DNA from: Candidatus Caccousia avistercoris
Lineage (GTDB): Bacteria > Bacillota > Clostridia > Oscillospirales > Acutalibacteraceae
NCBI GenBank assembly: GCA_018715025.1
Contig: DVMK01000162.1
Coordinates: 1-20,089, forward strand
DNA length: 20,089 nt
Reading direction: 5' to 3'
The position numbers were made by a program, and so were the translations under genes. Positions 1 to 6,565 of this stretch are shown here, one piece after another. How positions within the stretch are numbered: the first letter of the stretch is position 1; every line of letters begins with the position of its first letter. The notes beneath the pieces were generated by a model that worked only from the letters and a program-made list of their open reading frames with translations, was not told the DNA's origin and did not search any database.

Positions 1-1
1 C

Positions 2-661
2 CAGATCGATACGGTGGTGTACTTCCAGATTACCGACCCGAAGCTGTACACCTACGGCGTGGAGCGTCCCATCTCTGCCATTGAGAACCTGACGGCCACC
101 ACCCTGCGGAACATCATCGGCGAGTTGGAGCTGGACGCCAGCCTGACCTCCCGCGACATCATCAACACCAAGATCCGCCAGATTCTGGACGAGGCCACCG
201 ACGCCTGGGGCATCAAGGTGAACCGGGTCGAGCTGAAAAACATCATTCCCCCTCCGGAAATCCAGAACGCCATGGAGAAGCAGATGAAGGCCGTGCGTGA
301 GAAGCGCGCCGCCGTCACCGAGGCAGAGGGCCAGAAGCAGAGCGCCATTCTGGTGGCAGAGGGCGAGAAGGAGTCCACCATCCTGCGGGCAGAGGCCAGG
401 AAGGAAGCCAGGATCCGCGAGGCGGAGGGCGAGGCAGAGGCCATTCTCTCGGTGCAGAGGGCTATGGCAGACAGCCTGCGCCTGCTGAACGAGGCCTCCC
501 CCAGCGACCGGGTCATCGCCCTGAAAAGCCTGGAGGCCTTCCAGAAGGCTGCCGACGGCAAGGCCACCAAGATTATTATCCCCTCTGAAATCCAGTCCCT
601 GGCCGGGCTGGCCACCTCTGTGAAGGAGCTGTTCAGCGACGGCGGGTCCGCATCCCGCTGA
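2..661 (+). CDS. SPFH/band-7 domain protein, C-terminal part (5' truncated by window edge)
   Basis: The frame is open from the first bases (codons Gln-Ile-Asp-Thr precede the two GTG codons at 14 and 17), so the gene starts upstream and about 219 codons are visible. The text VVYFQITDPKLYTYGV followed by a segment with SAIENLTATTLRNIIGELELD is typical of the SPFH (stomatin/prohibitin/flotillin/HflK-C) core of QmcA-like proteins. After the core comes a long alanine- and glutamate-rich helix with repeated AEGEKES/AEARKEA/AEGEAEA blocks (about residues 95-150), the usual coiled coil for oligomerisation, then a short C-terminal tail. Family members are anchored by an N-terminal membrane helix (not visible here) and form ring scaffolds in the membrane, sometimes controlling proteases. 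An NfeD partner would be expected upstream if this is the common pair. The specific role is unknown. Confidence 0.88.
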   Translation, partial: QIDTVVYFQITDPKLYTYGVERPISAIENLTATTLRNIIGELELDASLTSRDIINTKIRQILDEATDAWGIKVNRVELKNIIPPPEIQNAMEKQMKAVREKRAAVTEAEGQKQSAILVAEGEKESTILRAEARKEARIREAEGEAEAILSVQRAMADSLRLLNEASPSDRVIALKSLEAFQKAADGKATKIIIPSEIQSLAGLATSVKELFSDGGSASR

Positions 662-683
662 CCCGGGACAGAATAGACAAAAT

Positions 684-699
684 CCCCCAGAATAGGGGG
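684..699 (+). other. Short G/C hairpin downstream of the SPFH gene
   Basis: CCCCC and GGGGG arms enclose the 6-nt loop AGAATA 23 bases after the SPFH stop codon. No T run follows, so it is at best a weak terminator. A second small hairpin (GATTTC 710-715 with GAAATC 722-727) lies between it and the purE promoter. I see no clean terminator for the SPFH gene. Confidence 0.35.
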
Positions 700-738
700 C
701 CGGTTCTCCGATTTCTTCCACGAAATCCCGAAAATCCC

Positions 739-767
739 TTGCTTTTGAACCGGCTTTATCCTACAAT
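739..767 (+). promoter_or_regulatory. Sigma-A promoter of the purE leader/operon
   Basis: TTGCTT (739-744), a 17-nt spacer, and TACAAT (762-767) predict a start near 774. It is the only good promoter seen between the SPFH gene and purE. It therefore probably drives the leader RNA and, by read-through, the purine operon. Confidence 0.8.
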
Positions 768-819
768 AGAAAGAGAGATTTTTTTCGGGGATGCCCGGAA
801 AAGAAATGGGGGGAACAGA

Positions 820-885
820 ATGCACGGCTTGTTGTTTTGCCGCCTGGCAGAGATGAGTCATGCTGTGCCGGTTTCCGTCTTTTGA
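820..885 (+). CDS. Possible 21-residue leader peptide before the purE terminator
   Basis: ATG at 820 opens a short frame reading MHGLLFCRLAEMSHAVPVSVF and ends at TGA 883-885, 13 nt before the terminator stem. A G-rich stretch at 808-813 sits at ribosome-binding distance. A ribosome stopped at the TGA would lie beside the base of the terminator, as in leader-peptide attenuation. No regulatory codon run is evident, and a competing frame starts at 806. The ORF may be a chance reading of a structured RNA. Confidence 0.2.
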   Translation: MHGLLFCRLAEMSHAVPVSVF

Positions 886-898
886 TCCGACTATATGG

Positions 899-937
899 CA
901 GGCTGCGCCGTTTTTTCGCCGCAGCCTGTTTTCTTTT
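899..937 (+). terminator. Intrinsic terminator between the purE promoter and purE
   Basis: CAGGCTGCG (899-907) pairs perfectly with CGCAGCCTG (920-928) over 9 bp and is followed by TTTTCTTTT. It lies after the purE promoter and 59 bases before the purE start. It must therefore be either the end of a separate small RNA or a conditional attenuator that polymerase has to pass to express the purine operon. Confidence 0.85.
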
Positions 938-995
938 CTCCCCAAAAAATTACTGGAAAACCGCACGGCCTTGCACCGGCGGAAGAAAGGAAGAG

Positions 996-1499
996 ATGGT
1001 TGTGAAGAAGGTAGCTGTTATCATGGGCAGCGACAGCGATTTCCCGGTGGTGTCGCCTGCCGTGAAGCGCCTGAAGAGCTTCGGGATCCCCGTGGAGGTG
1101 CATGTGATGTCGGCCCACCGCACGCCCCAAGCGGCGGCGGAATTTTCCTCCGGCGCGGCGCGGAACGGCTTTGGCGTCATCATAGCCGCGGCGGGCAAGG
1201 CGGCCCACCTGGCGGGCGTGCTGGCGGCCCACACCACGCTGCCGGTCATCGGCATTCCGGTGAAATCCTCCACGCTGGACGGGCTGGACGCCCTGCTTGC
1301 CACCGTGCAGATGCCCAGCGGCATTCCGGTGGCCACGGTTGCCATTGACGGCGCGGACAACGCGGCCGTTCTGGCGGCGCAGATGCTGGCCCTTTCCGAC
1401 GAGGGGCTGGCCGCCGGGCTGCTTGCCATGAAACAGGAAATGGCGGAAGGCGTGAGCAAAAAGGACGCCGCCCTGCAGGAAAAGGTGGCGGAGCTGTAA
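996..1499 (+). CDS. purE: PurE, 5-(carboxyamino)imidazole ribonucleotide mutase / AIR carboxylase
   Basis: This 167-residue protein is of normal PurE length. It makes CAIR, the carboxylated imidazole intermediate of de novo purine synthesis, in the cytoplasm. Visible signatures are the substrate loop IMGSDSDFPVV near the N-terminus, the SAHRTP motif with the catalytic histidine, AAGKAAHLAGVLAAHT, and TVQMPSGIPVATVAIDGADNA. Class I enzymes usually read AGGAAHLPG where this one has AGKAAHLAG. No purK is in the window, so a CO2-using class II activity is possible but unproven. ATG 996 follows AGGAAG. An in-frame GTG at 1002 has a longer spacing from the same site and cannot be excluded. It is the first gene of the operon, behind the leader terminator. 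Confidence 0.95.
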   Translation: MVVKKVAVIMGSDSDFPVVSPAVKRLKSFGIPVEVHVMSAHRTPQAAAEFSSGAARNGFGVIIAAAGKAAHLAGVLAAHTTLPVIGIPVKSSTLDGLDALLATVQMPSGIPVATVAIDGADNAAVLAAQMLALSDEGLAAGLLAMKQEMAEGVSKKDAALQEKVAEL

Positions 1500-1545
1500 C
1501 GGCCGCCCCTGGCGGCGCGTGAACGAGATTAATGGAGGATGCGGA

Positions 1546-2586
1546 ATGAACGAGAAAAGCTACAGCAACAGCTATAAAGAAGCCGGCGTTGACGTGACGG
1601 CCGGCTACAAGGCCGTGGAGCTGATGAAGGAGCATGTGGCCCGCACCAATGTGCCCGGGGTCCTTTCCGGCATTGGAGGGTTCGGCGGCCTGTTCCAGCC
1701 GGATTTGGCCGGCATGAAGGCGCCGGTGCTGGTAAGCGGCACAGACGGCGTGGGCACCAAGCTGAAGGTGGCCTTTTTGCTGGACAAGCACGACACCGTG
1801 GGCATTGACTGCGTGGCCATGTGCGTGAACGACGTGGTGTGCTGCGGCGCCCAGCCCCTGTTTTTCCTGGACTATGTGGCGGTGGGGCGCAACGTGCCAG
1901 AGCGTGTGGCGGCTATTGTTTCAGGCGTGGCAGAGGGCTGCGTACAGGCGGGCTGCGCCCTGGTGGGCGGCGAAACCGCCGAGATGCCGGGCTTCTACCC
2001 GCCGGAGGAGTACGACCTGGCCGGCTTCAGCGTGGGCATGGTAGACCGGGAGAAGATTCTGGACGGTTCTTCCATGCAGGAGGGCGACGCCCTCATAGGG
2101 CTGGCCTCCTCCGGCGTGCATTCCAACGGGTTCAGCCTGGTGCGCAAGGTGTTCGGGCTGGATGAAAAGAACGTGAACGAGTATGTGCCTGAGCTGGGGG
2201 TTACCCTGGGCGAGACGCTGCTCACCCCCACGAAAATCTATGTGAAGCCGGTGCTGCAGGTGCTGAAGCACCATAAGGTGCGGGCCATTTCCCACATTAC
2301 CGGCGGCGGCTTTTATGAGAACATCCCCCGCATGATGAAGGCGGGCTGCTCTGCCAGAATCGACCTGTCCTCCTTCCCCAGGCTGCCTGTTTTCAGCCTG
2401 ATCCAAAGCCGGGGGAACGTGCCGGAGCGGGATATGTACAACACCTTCAACATGGGCATCGGCATGTGCATGGCCGTGCCCGGCGAGGAAGCGGACGCCG
2501 TGGCGGCCGAGCTGAACGCCATGGGCGAGAAGGCCTACATCATTGGCTCTGTGGTGAAGGGCGAGGAGGGCGTCATCCTGTGCTGA
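1546..2586 (+). CDS. purM: PurM, phosphoribosylformylglycinamidine cyclo-ligase (AIR synthetase)
   Basis: PurM closes the imidazole ring, turning FGAM plus ATP into AIR, the substrate of the PurE step. The 346-residue length matches the family (about 345). Recognisable are YKEAGVDVTAGYKAVELMK at the N-terminus, the ATP-binding SGTDGVGTKLKVAF, the GGETAEMPGFYPPEEYDLAGF loop region, SGVHSNGFSLVR, and HITGGGFYENIPRM. ATG 1546 is chosen because GGAGG at 1534-1538 is 7 nt upstream. An in-frame GTG at 1519 lies before that site and would add nine residues. It follows purE by 46 bases, and its last 7 nt overlap the purN start, so purN is probably translationally coupled to it. Confidence 0.97.
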   Translation: MNEKSYSNSYKEAGVDVTAGYKAVELMKEHVARTNVPGVLSGIGGFGGLFQPDLAGMKAPVLVSGTDGVGTKLKVAFLLDKHDTVGIDCVAMCVNDVVCCGAQPLFFLDYVAVGRNVPERVAAIVSGVAEGCVQAGCALVGGETAEMPGFYPPEEYDLAGFSVGMVDREKILDGSSMQEGDALIGLASSGVHSNGFSLVRKVFGLDEKNVNEYVPELGVTLGETLLTPTKIYVKPVLQVLKHHKVRAISHITGGGFYENIPRMMKAGCSARIDLSSFPRLPVFSLIQSRGNVPERDMYNTFNMGIGMCMAVPGEEADAVAAELNAMGEKAYIIGSVVKGEEGVILC

Positions 2587-3920
2587 ACATAGCGGTGCTG
2601 GTTTCCGGCGGGGGAACAAACCTGCAGGCCCTTATCGATGCGGAAAAACGGGGAGAGATCCCCGGCGGGAAGCTGGCCCTGGTGCTGGCCAGCAAGCCCG
2701 GCGTGTTTGCCCTGGAACGGGCGCGGCGGGCGGGGATTCCCACCAGCGTGCTGGTCAGGAAGGAGTTCCCCACCCAGCAGGAGTACGACCAGGCGCTGCT
2801 GGCCCGGCTGGACGAGGCCCGCATTGATTTGATCATCCTGGCGGGCTTTCTCACCATCATCAGCGGGGACGTGGTGCACCGGTACGAGAACCGGATCATC
2901 AACGTACACCCCTCTCTCATCCCTTCCTTCTGCGGGGAGGGCTTCTACGGCCTGCGGGTTCACGAGGAGGCCCTTCGCCGGGGGGTGAAGGTGACGGGGG
3001 CCACGGTCCATTTCGTCACCGACGTGTGCGACGGCGGGCCCATTATTCTGCAGCAGGCTGTGGCGGTGAAGGAGGGGGACACCCCCGAAACCCTTCAGCG
3101 CCGCGTTATGGAAGAGGCGGAATGGAAGCTGCTGCCCAAGGCGGCGGCCCTGTTCTGCGCCGGAAAACTCACCGTGGACGGCGCGGTGGTACATTGTAAG
3201 GAGGATGCTTGCATGAAAACAAAGGATTTGAGGGCGGAGGCCGGTTCCACCAGCTACCCGGGCCGGGGCATTGTGCTGGGCCGCAGCGAGGACGGCAAAA
3301 AGGCGGTGGCGGCTTACTTTATTATGGGCCGCAGCGAAAACAGCCGCAACCGGGTGTTTGAGTCAGAGGGCGACGGCCTGAAAACCAGGGCCTTCGACGA
3401 GAGCAAAATGCAGGATCCTTCCCTGGTCATTTACAACGCGGTACGGGTGTGGAAGGACGAAACCATTGTCACCAACGGCGACCAGACCGACACCATCTAC
3501 GACTTCCTGGCAGCGGGGAAAACCTGGGAGGAAGCCCTGCGCACCCGCACCTTCGAGCCCGACGCCCCCAACTTCACCCCCCGCATTTCCGGCGTGGTGT
3601 GCAACAAAACCGGGGCGTACCGGCTTTCCATTCTGAAAAGCTGCGCGCAGGACCCAGAGTCGGTGCAGCGGTTCTTCTACGAGTACCCCCAGCCCAGGGC
3701 GGGGGAGGGCCACTTCCTTCACACCTATATGGGCGACGGGAATCCGCTGCCCTCCTACGAGGGGGAGCCTGCCCCGGTGGCCATTCGGGGCGGCCTGCAG
3801 GAGTTTACCGAGGCCCTGTGGCAGGCGCTGAACGAGGAAAATAAAATCTCCCTGTTCGTCCGCTTCATCGACCTGGAAACAGGGGCCTGGGAAACGGAAA
3901 TCCGCAACAAGAACCAGTAA
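2580..3920 (+). CDS. purN: PurN (GAR transformylase) fused in frame to PurO-type IMP cyclohydrolase
   Basis: Residues 1 to about 205 are PurN, which formylates GAR with 10-formyl-THF. The N-terminal strand reads LNIAVLVSGGGTNLQAL, the catalytic triad appears as Asn108 and His110 (in INVHPSLIPSF) and Asp151 (in DVCDGGPII), and the domain ends with the usual KLTVDGAVV strand. No stop codon follows: the frame continues through HCKEDAC into the methionine (residue 212) of a full IMP cyclohydrolase domain, giving 446 residues in total. The GTG start at 2580 overlaps the purM stop and has GGAGGG at 2565-2570 upstream. A TAA at 3197-3199 lies in another frame, exactly where a normal purN would end. 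This suggests a one-base indel, or a sequencing error, created the fusion. See the separate entry for the internal start. Confidence 0.85.
   Translation: MLNIAVLVSGGGTNLQALIDAEKRGEIPGGKLALVLASKPGVFALERARRAGIPTSVLVRKEFPTQQEYDQALLARLDEARIDLIILAGFLTIISGDVVHRYENRIINVHPSLIPSFCGEGFYGLRVHEEALRRGVKVTGATVHFVTDVCDGGPIILQQAVAVKEGDTPETLQRRVMEEAEWKLLPKAAALFCAGKLTVDGAVVHCKEDACMKTKDLRAEAGSTSYPGRGIVLGRSEDGKKAVAAYFIMGRSENSRNRVFESEGDGLKTRAFDESKMQDPSLVIYNAVRVWKDETIVTNGDQTDTIYDFLAAGKTWEEALRTRTFEPDAPNFTPRISGVVCNKTGAYRLSILKSCAQDPESVQRFFYEYPQPRAGEGHFLHTYMGDGNPLPSYEGEPAPVAIRGGLQEFTEALWQALNEENKISLFVRFIDLETGAWETEIRNKNQ
3213..3920 (+). CDS. IMP cyclohydrolase, PurO/archaeal type (domain with its own internal start)
   Basis: This 235-residue segment matches the IMP_cyclohyd (PurO-like) family, which closes FAICAR to IMP, the last step of the pathway. 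Visible signatures are STSYPGRGIVLGRSEDGKKAV, AYFIMGRSENSRNRVF, TNGDQTDTIYDFL, LRTRTFEPDAPNFTPRISG, and GEGHFLHTYMGDGNPLPSYEGEP. ATG 3213 has a near-perfect AAGGAGG at 3198-3204 with 8-nt spacing, so a free protein can be made even though the upstream purN frame runs straight into it. In most bacteria this activity is the N-terminal domain of bifunctional PurH. Here the transformylase is the next gene. I recognise the family well but cannot tell whether the free form, the fusion, or both exist in the cell. Confidence 0.88.
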   Translation: MKTKDLRAEAGSTSYPGRGIVLGRSEDGKKAVAAYFIMGRSENSRNRVFESEGDGLKTRAFDESKMQDPSLVIYNAVRVWKDETIVTNGDQTDTIYDFLAAGKTWEEALRTRTFEPDAPNFTPRISGVVCNKTGAYRLSILKSCAQDPESVQRFFYEYPQPRAGEGHFLHTYMGDGNPLPSYEGEPAPVAIRGGLQEFTEALWQALNEENKISLFVRFIDLETGAWETEIRNKNQ

Positions 3921-3966
3921 AAGCGAAGGAATTTGAATGCTACAAACGCAGATGGAGGAATCGGGA

Positions 3967-5145
3967 ATGGCAAAGGAATTACTGCTGAAATACGGGTGCA
4001 ACCCCAACCAGAAGCCCTCTCGGATTTTTATGCAGGAGGACGGGGAGCTTCCCATCCAGGTGCTGAACGGCCGGCCTGGGTACATTAATTTTCTGGACGC
4101 CTTCAACAGCTGGCAGCTGGTGAAGGAGCTGAAGGAGGCCACTGGCCTGCCCGCGGCGGCTTCCTTCAAGCATGTGAGCCCGGCGGGGGCGGCGGTGGCC
4201 GTGCCCATGAGCGACACGCTGAAAAAGATTTATTTTGTGGACGACCTGGAGCTGTCCCCCATTGCCACCGCTTACGCCAGAGCCCGCGGCGCCGACCGCA
4301 TGTCCTCTTACGGGGACTGGGTGGCCCTTTCTGAGGTGTGCGACAAAGAGACCGCCACCCTGCTGGCCCGCGAGGTGTCCGACGGCATCATCGCCCCCGG
4401 TTACACCGAGGAAGCCCTGGCCATTTTAAAGACGAAGCGGAAGGGCTCTTACAATGTGGTGCAGATCGACCCGGCCTACCAGCCCGCCCCGGTAGAGCAT
4501 AAGGACGTGTTCGGCGTCACCTTCGAGCAGGGCCGCAATGAGGTGAAAATCAACGAGGAGCTGCTGGGCAATCTGGTGACCCGGAACAAAGAGCTGCCGG
4601 CAGAGGCGAAGCGGGATCTGCTCATCTCCCTCATTGCGCTGAAGTACACCCAGTCCAACTCGGTGTGCTACGCCAAGGACGGCCAGGCTATCGGCATCGG
4701 GGCCGGCCAGCAGAGCCGCATCCACTGCACCCGCCTGGCGGGCAACAAGGCAGACGTCTGGTACCTGCGGCAGCACCCGAAGGTGCTGGGCCTGCAGTTC
4801 CGGGAGGGCATCCGCCGCCCGGATCGGGACAATACCATTGATGTGTATATTTCCGAGGAATACATGGACGTGCTGGCCGAGGGCGTGTGGCAGAACTTCT
4901 TCGCCGTAAAGCCAGAGCCCCTCACCCAGGAGGAGAAGAAGGCCTGGCTGGCCACCCTTTCCGGCGTTTCCCTGGGCTCTGACGCCTTCTTCCCCTTCGG
5001 CGACAACATTGAGCGGGCGCGGAAGAGCGGCGTTCAGTACATTGCGGAGCCGGGCGGATCCATCCGGGACGACAATGTGATCGAGACCTGCGACAAATAC
5101 CACATGGCCATGGCCTTTACCGGCCTGCGCCTGTTCCACCATTGA
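3967..5145 (+). CDS. purH: AICAR transformylase, stand-alone PurH-type formyltransferase
   Basis: This enzyme transfers the formyl group of 10-formyl-THF to AICAR to give FAICAR, the substrate of the cyclohydrolase encoded just upstream. Signatures are LKYGCNPNQKPSRIF at the N-terminus, the catalytic Lys68-His69 pair in SFKHVSPAGAA, LKYTQSNSVCYAKDGQAIG, and GAGQQSRIHCTRLAGNKAD. The methylglyoxal-synthase-like IMP cyclohydrolase domain of ordinary PurH is missing, and the 392 residues fit the stand-alone clostridial form. ATG 3967 is selected over in-frame ATGs at 3937 and 3952 because GGAGG (3954-3958) is 8 nt upstream. It starts 46 bases after the fusion gene. Confidence 0.94.
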   Translation: MAKELLLKYGCNPNQKPSRIFMQEDGELPIQVLNGRPGYINFLDAFNSWQLVKELKEATGLPAAASFKHVSPAGAAVAVPMSDTLKKIYFVDDLELSPIATAYARARGADRMSSYGDWVALSEVCDKETATLLAREVSDGIIAPGYTEEALAILKTKRKGSYNVVQIDPAYQPAPVEHKDVFGVTFEQGRNEVKINEELLGNLVTRNKELPAEAKRDLLISLIALKYTQSNSVCYAKDGQAIGIGAGQQSRIHCTRLAGNKADVWYLRQHPKVLGLQFREGIRRPDRDNTIDVYISEEYMDVLAEGVWQNFFAVKPEPLTQEEKKAWLATLSGVSLGSDAFFPFGDNIERARKSGVQYIAEPGGSIRDDNVIETCDKYHMAMAFTGLRLFHH

Positions 5146-5151
5146 GGCGAG

Positions 5152-5200
5152 GGTTCCCCGCGCCGGGGCGCGCTGCTGCGGTACCCCCGGGCGGGGAACC
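5152..5200 (+). repeat. Strong hairpin in the purH-purD gap
   Basis: GGTTCCCCGC (5152-5161) is a perfect inverted repeat of GCGGGGAACC (5191-5200). Inside it, CCGGGG (5163-5168) pairs with CCCCGG (5185-5190), giving a stem of about 16 bp with one bulged base. TTGTTT follows, and the purD ribosome binding site begins 9 nt downstream. It could be a leaky terminator, an RNA-processing or stability element, or a structure that sets purD expression below that of the upstream genes. Confidence 0.75.
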
Positions 5201-5221
5201 TTGTTTGGAAAGGAGCTTTTT

Positions 5222-6487
5222 ATGGATATTCTGGTGATTGGCGGCGGCGGCCGGGAGCACGCCATCGTCCGCAAGCTGAAAGAAAGCCCCAGGGCGGGGA
5301 AGCTGTACTGTGCCCCGGGGAACGGCGGCATTGCCAGGGACGCGGAGTGCGTGCCCATTTCCGCCATGGATATTCCCGCGGTGGTGGCCTTTGCCAAAGA
5401 GAAAAAGGTGGGGCTGGTGTTTGTGGCCCCCGACGATCCCCTGGCCGCCGGTATGGTGGACGCCCTGGAAAAAGAGGGCATTCCCGCCTTCGGCCCACGG
5501 GCCAACGCGGCTGTCATTGAAGCCAGCAAGGTGTTTTCCAAGGATTTGATGAAGCGGTACCACATTCCCACCGCCCAGTACGAGGTGTTTTCCAACCCTG
5601 AGGAGGCGGCCGCTTACATAGAAAAGAACAACCGCTACCCCATTGTGGTGAAGGCGGACGGCCTGGCCCTGGGCAAGGGCGTGCTCATCTGTCAGAACCT
5701 GGAGGAGGCCCGGGCGGCCCTGAAGGAGATTATGGAGGACCGGGTGTTCGGCGCCTCCGGCAGCCGCGTGGTGGTGGAGGAGTTTCTCACCGGCCCCGAG
5801 GTTTCGGTGCTTGCCTTCACCGACGGCCACACCATCAAGCCCATGGTTTCCAGCAAAGACCACAAGCGCGCCCTGGACAACGACCAGGGCCTGAACACCG
5901 GCGGCATGGGTACCGTCAGCCCCAACCCCTACTACACAGAGGAAATGGCCGAACAGTGCATGAAAACCATTTTCCTGCCCACCATAGAGGCGATGAAAAA
6001 GGAGGGCCGCCCCTTCAAGGGCTGCCTGTACTTCGGCCTCATGCTCACCCCGGACGGCCCCAAGGTCATTGAGTACAACGCCCGTTTCGGCGACCCGGAA
6101 ACCCAGGTGGTGCTGCCCCGGCTGAAAACCGACCTGCTTGACATTGTGATGGCGGTGGTGGAGGAGCGGCTAGAGGATCAGCCCATCCAGTGGAGCCAGG
6201 AGGCCTGCGCCTGCGTGGTGATGGCCTCGGGCGGGTACCCGGGCCATTACGAAAAGGGCCTGCCCATAGAAGGGCTGGAGGAAAACGGCCAGGTGGAGGG
6301 CGCGGTGGTGTACCACGCCGGCACCGTCTGCAAAGACGGGAAATTTCTCACCAACGGGGGCCGCGTGCTGGGCGTCACCGCCCTGGGGGACACCCTGGAG
6401 GAGGCGCTGGGCAAGGCGTACCAGGCGGTGGAGAAGATTCATTGGCAGGGCGTCCACTACCGGAAGGATATTGGAAGGACGAAATAA
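5222..6487 (+). CDS. purD: PurD, phosphoribosylamine-glycine ligase (GAR synthetase)
   Basis: PurD joins glycine to phosphoribosylamine using ATP, making GAR, the PurN substrate. At 421 residues it has normal length. The ATP-grasp architecture is visible as MDILVIGGGGREHAI at the N-terminus, YPIVVKADGLALGKGV (ATP-binding strand), VVVEEFLTGPEVSVLAF, SSKDHKRALDNDQGLNTGGMG, and IEYNARFGDPETQVVLPRL (metal/ATP-binding Glu and Asn), followed by the C-terminal domain. ATG 5222 has AAAGGAG at 5209-5215. An upstream in-frame TTG at 5201 lies before that site. It is the last purine gene of the group. Its stop at 6485-6487 is followed immediately by the glyA promoter. Confidence 0.97.
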   Translation: MDILVIGGGGREHAIVRKLKESPRAGKLYCAPGNGGIARDAECVPISAMDIPAVVAFAKEKKVGLVFVAPDDPLAAGMVDALEKEGIPAFGPRANAAVIEASKVFSKDLMKRYHIPTAQYEVFSNPEEAAAYIEKNNRYPIVVKADGLALGKGVLICQNLEEARAALKEIMEDRVFGASGSRVVVEEFLTGPEVSVLAFTDGHTIKPMVSSKDHKRALDNDQGLNTGGMGTVSPNPYYTEEMAEQCMKTIFLPTIEAMKKEGRPFKGCLYFGLMLTPDGPKVIEYNARFGDPETQVVLPRLKTDLLDIVMAVVEERLEDQPIQWSQEACACVVMASGGYPGHYEKGLPIEGLEENGQVEGAVVYHAGTVCKDGKFLTNGGRVLGVTALGDTLEEALGKAYQAVEKIHWQGVHYRKDIGRTK

Positions 6488-6499
6488 TCCGGTCCGCTG

Positions 6500-6528
6500 T
6501 TGCTTTTTACCGTGGTAAAGTGTATAAT
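6500..6528 (+). promoter_or_regulatory. Sigma-A promoter of glyA
   Basis: TTGCTT (6500-6505), a 17-nt spacer and a perfect TATAAT (6523-6528) begin 13 bases after the purD stop. The predicted start is near 6535, giving a leader of about 30 nt with no room for a riboswitch. glyA can thus be made independently of the purine operon. Confidence 0.88.
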
Positions 6529-6565
6529 ACCCAATAAGACTAATTTGCAGGAAGGAGAACTGCCA

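Larger units (their letters stand above)
774..937 (+). ncRNA. Structured leader RNA or small RNA upstream of purE, ending in a terminator
   Basis: Between the promoter and the terminator at 899-937 lies about 160 nt that can fold into a long imperfect rod. The pairs are TGCC 792-795 with GGCA 897-900, CGG 796-798 with CCG 887-889, AAAAGA 799-804 with TCTTTT 878-883, GGGAAC 811-816 with GTTTCC 871-876, and GCACGGC 822-828 with GCTGTGC 862-868. A small hairpin TGCC/GGCA (838-849) sits in the apical region. Alternative folds exist: T779-G789 can pair with C794-A804, and GCCGCCTG 839-846 can pair, with one mismatch, with CAGGCTGC 899-906 inside the terminator stem. A rod upstream of purE could be a 6S RNA, which I recall lying near purE in some Firmicutes, or a purine-operon attenuator. 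The fold was done by eye, so the identity is uncertain. Confidence 0.5.

Noticed and set aside
684..699. CCCCC/GGGGG hairpin as the SPFH gene terminator
   Set aside because: No T run follows the stem, so it is listed only as a hairpin.
806..868. ZTP (pfl) or purine riboswitch upstream of purE
   Set aside because: GCCGCCTGG at 839-847 resembles the 3' part of the ZTP motif. However, the conserved 5' half with the GACTGGCG-type segment is absent, and the three-way junction loops of the purine riboswitch are not seen.
2466..2579. N-terminal extension of purN inside purM
   Set aside because: The open frame continues upstream, but that part reads as arginine- and glycine-rich shadow sequence of purM. 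PurN homology starts right at the GTG at 2580.
6500..6565. Upstream TTG start for glyA adding 22 residues
   Set aside because: It lies within the -35 box of the glyA promoter and lacks a ribosome binding site. ATG 6566 has an ideal one.
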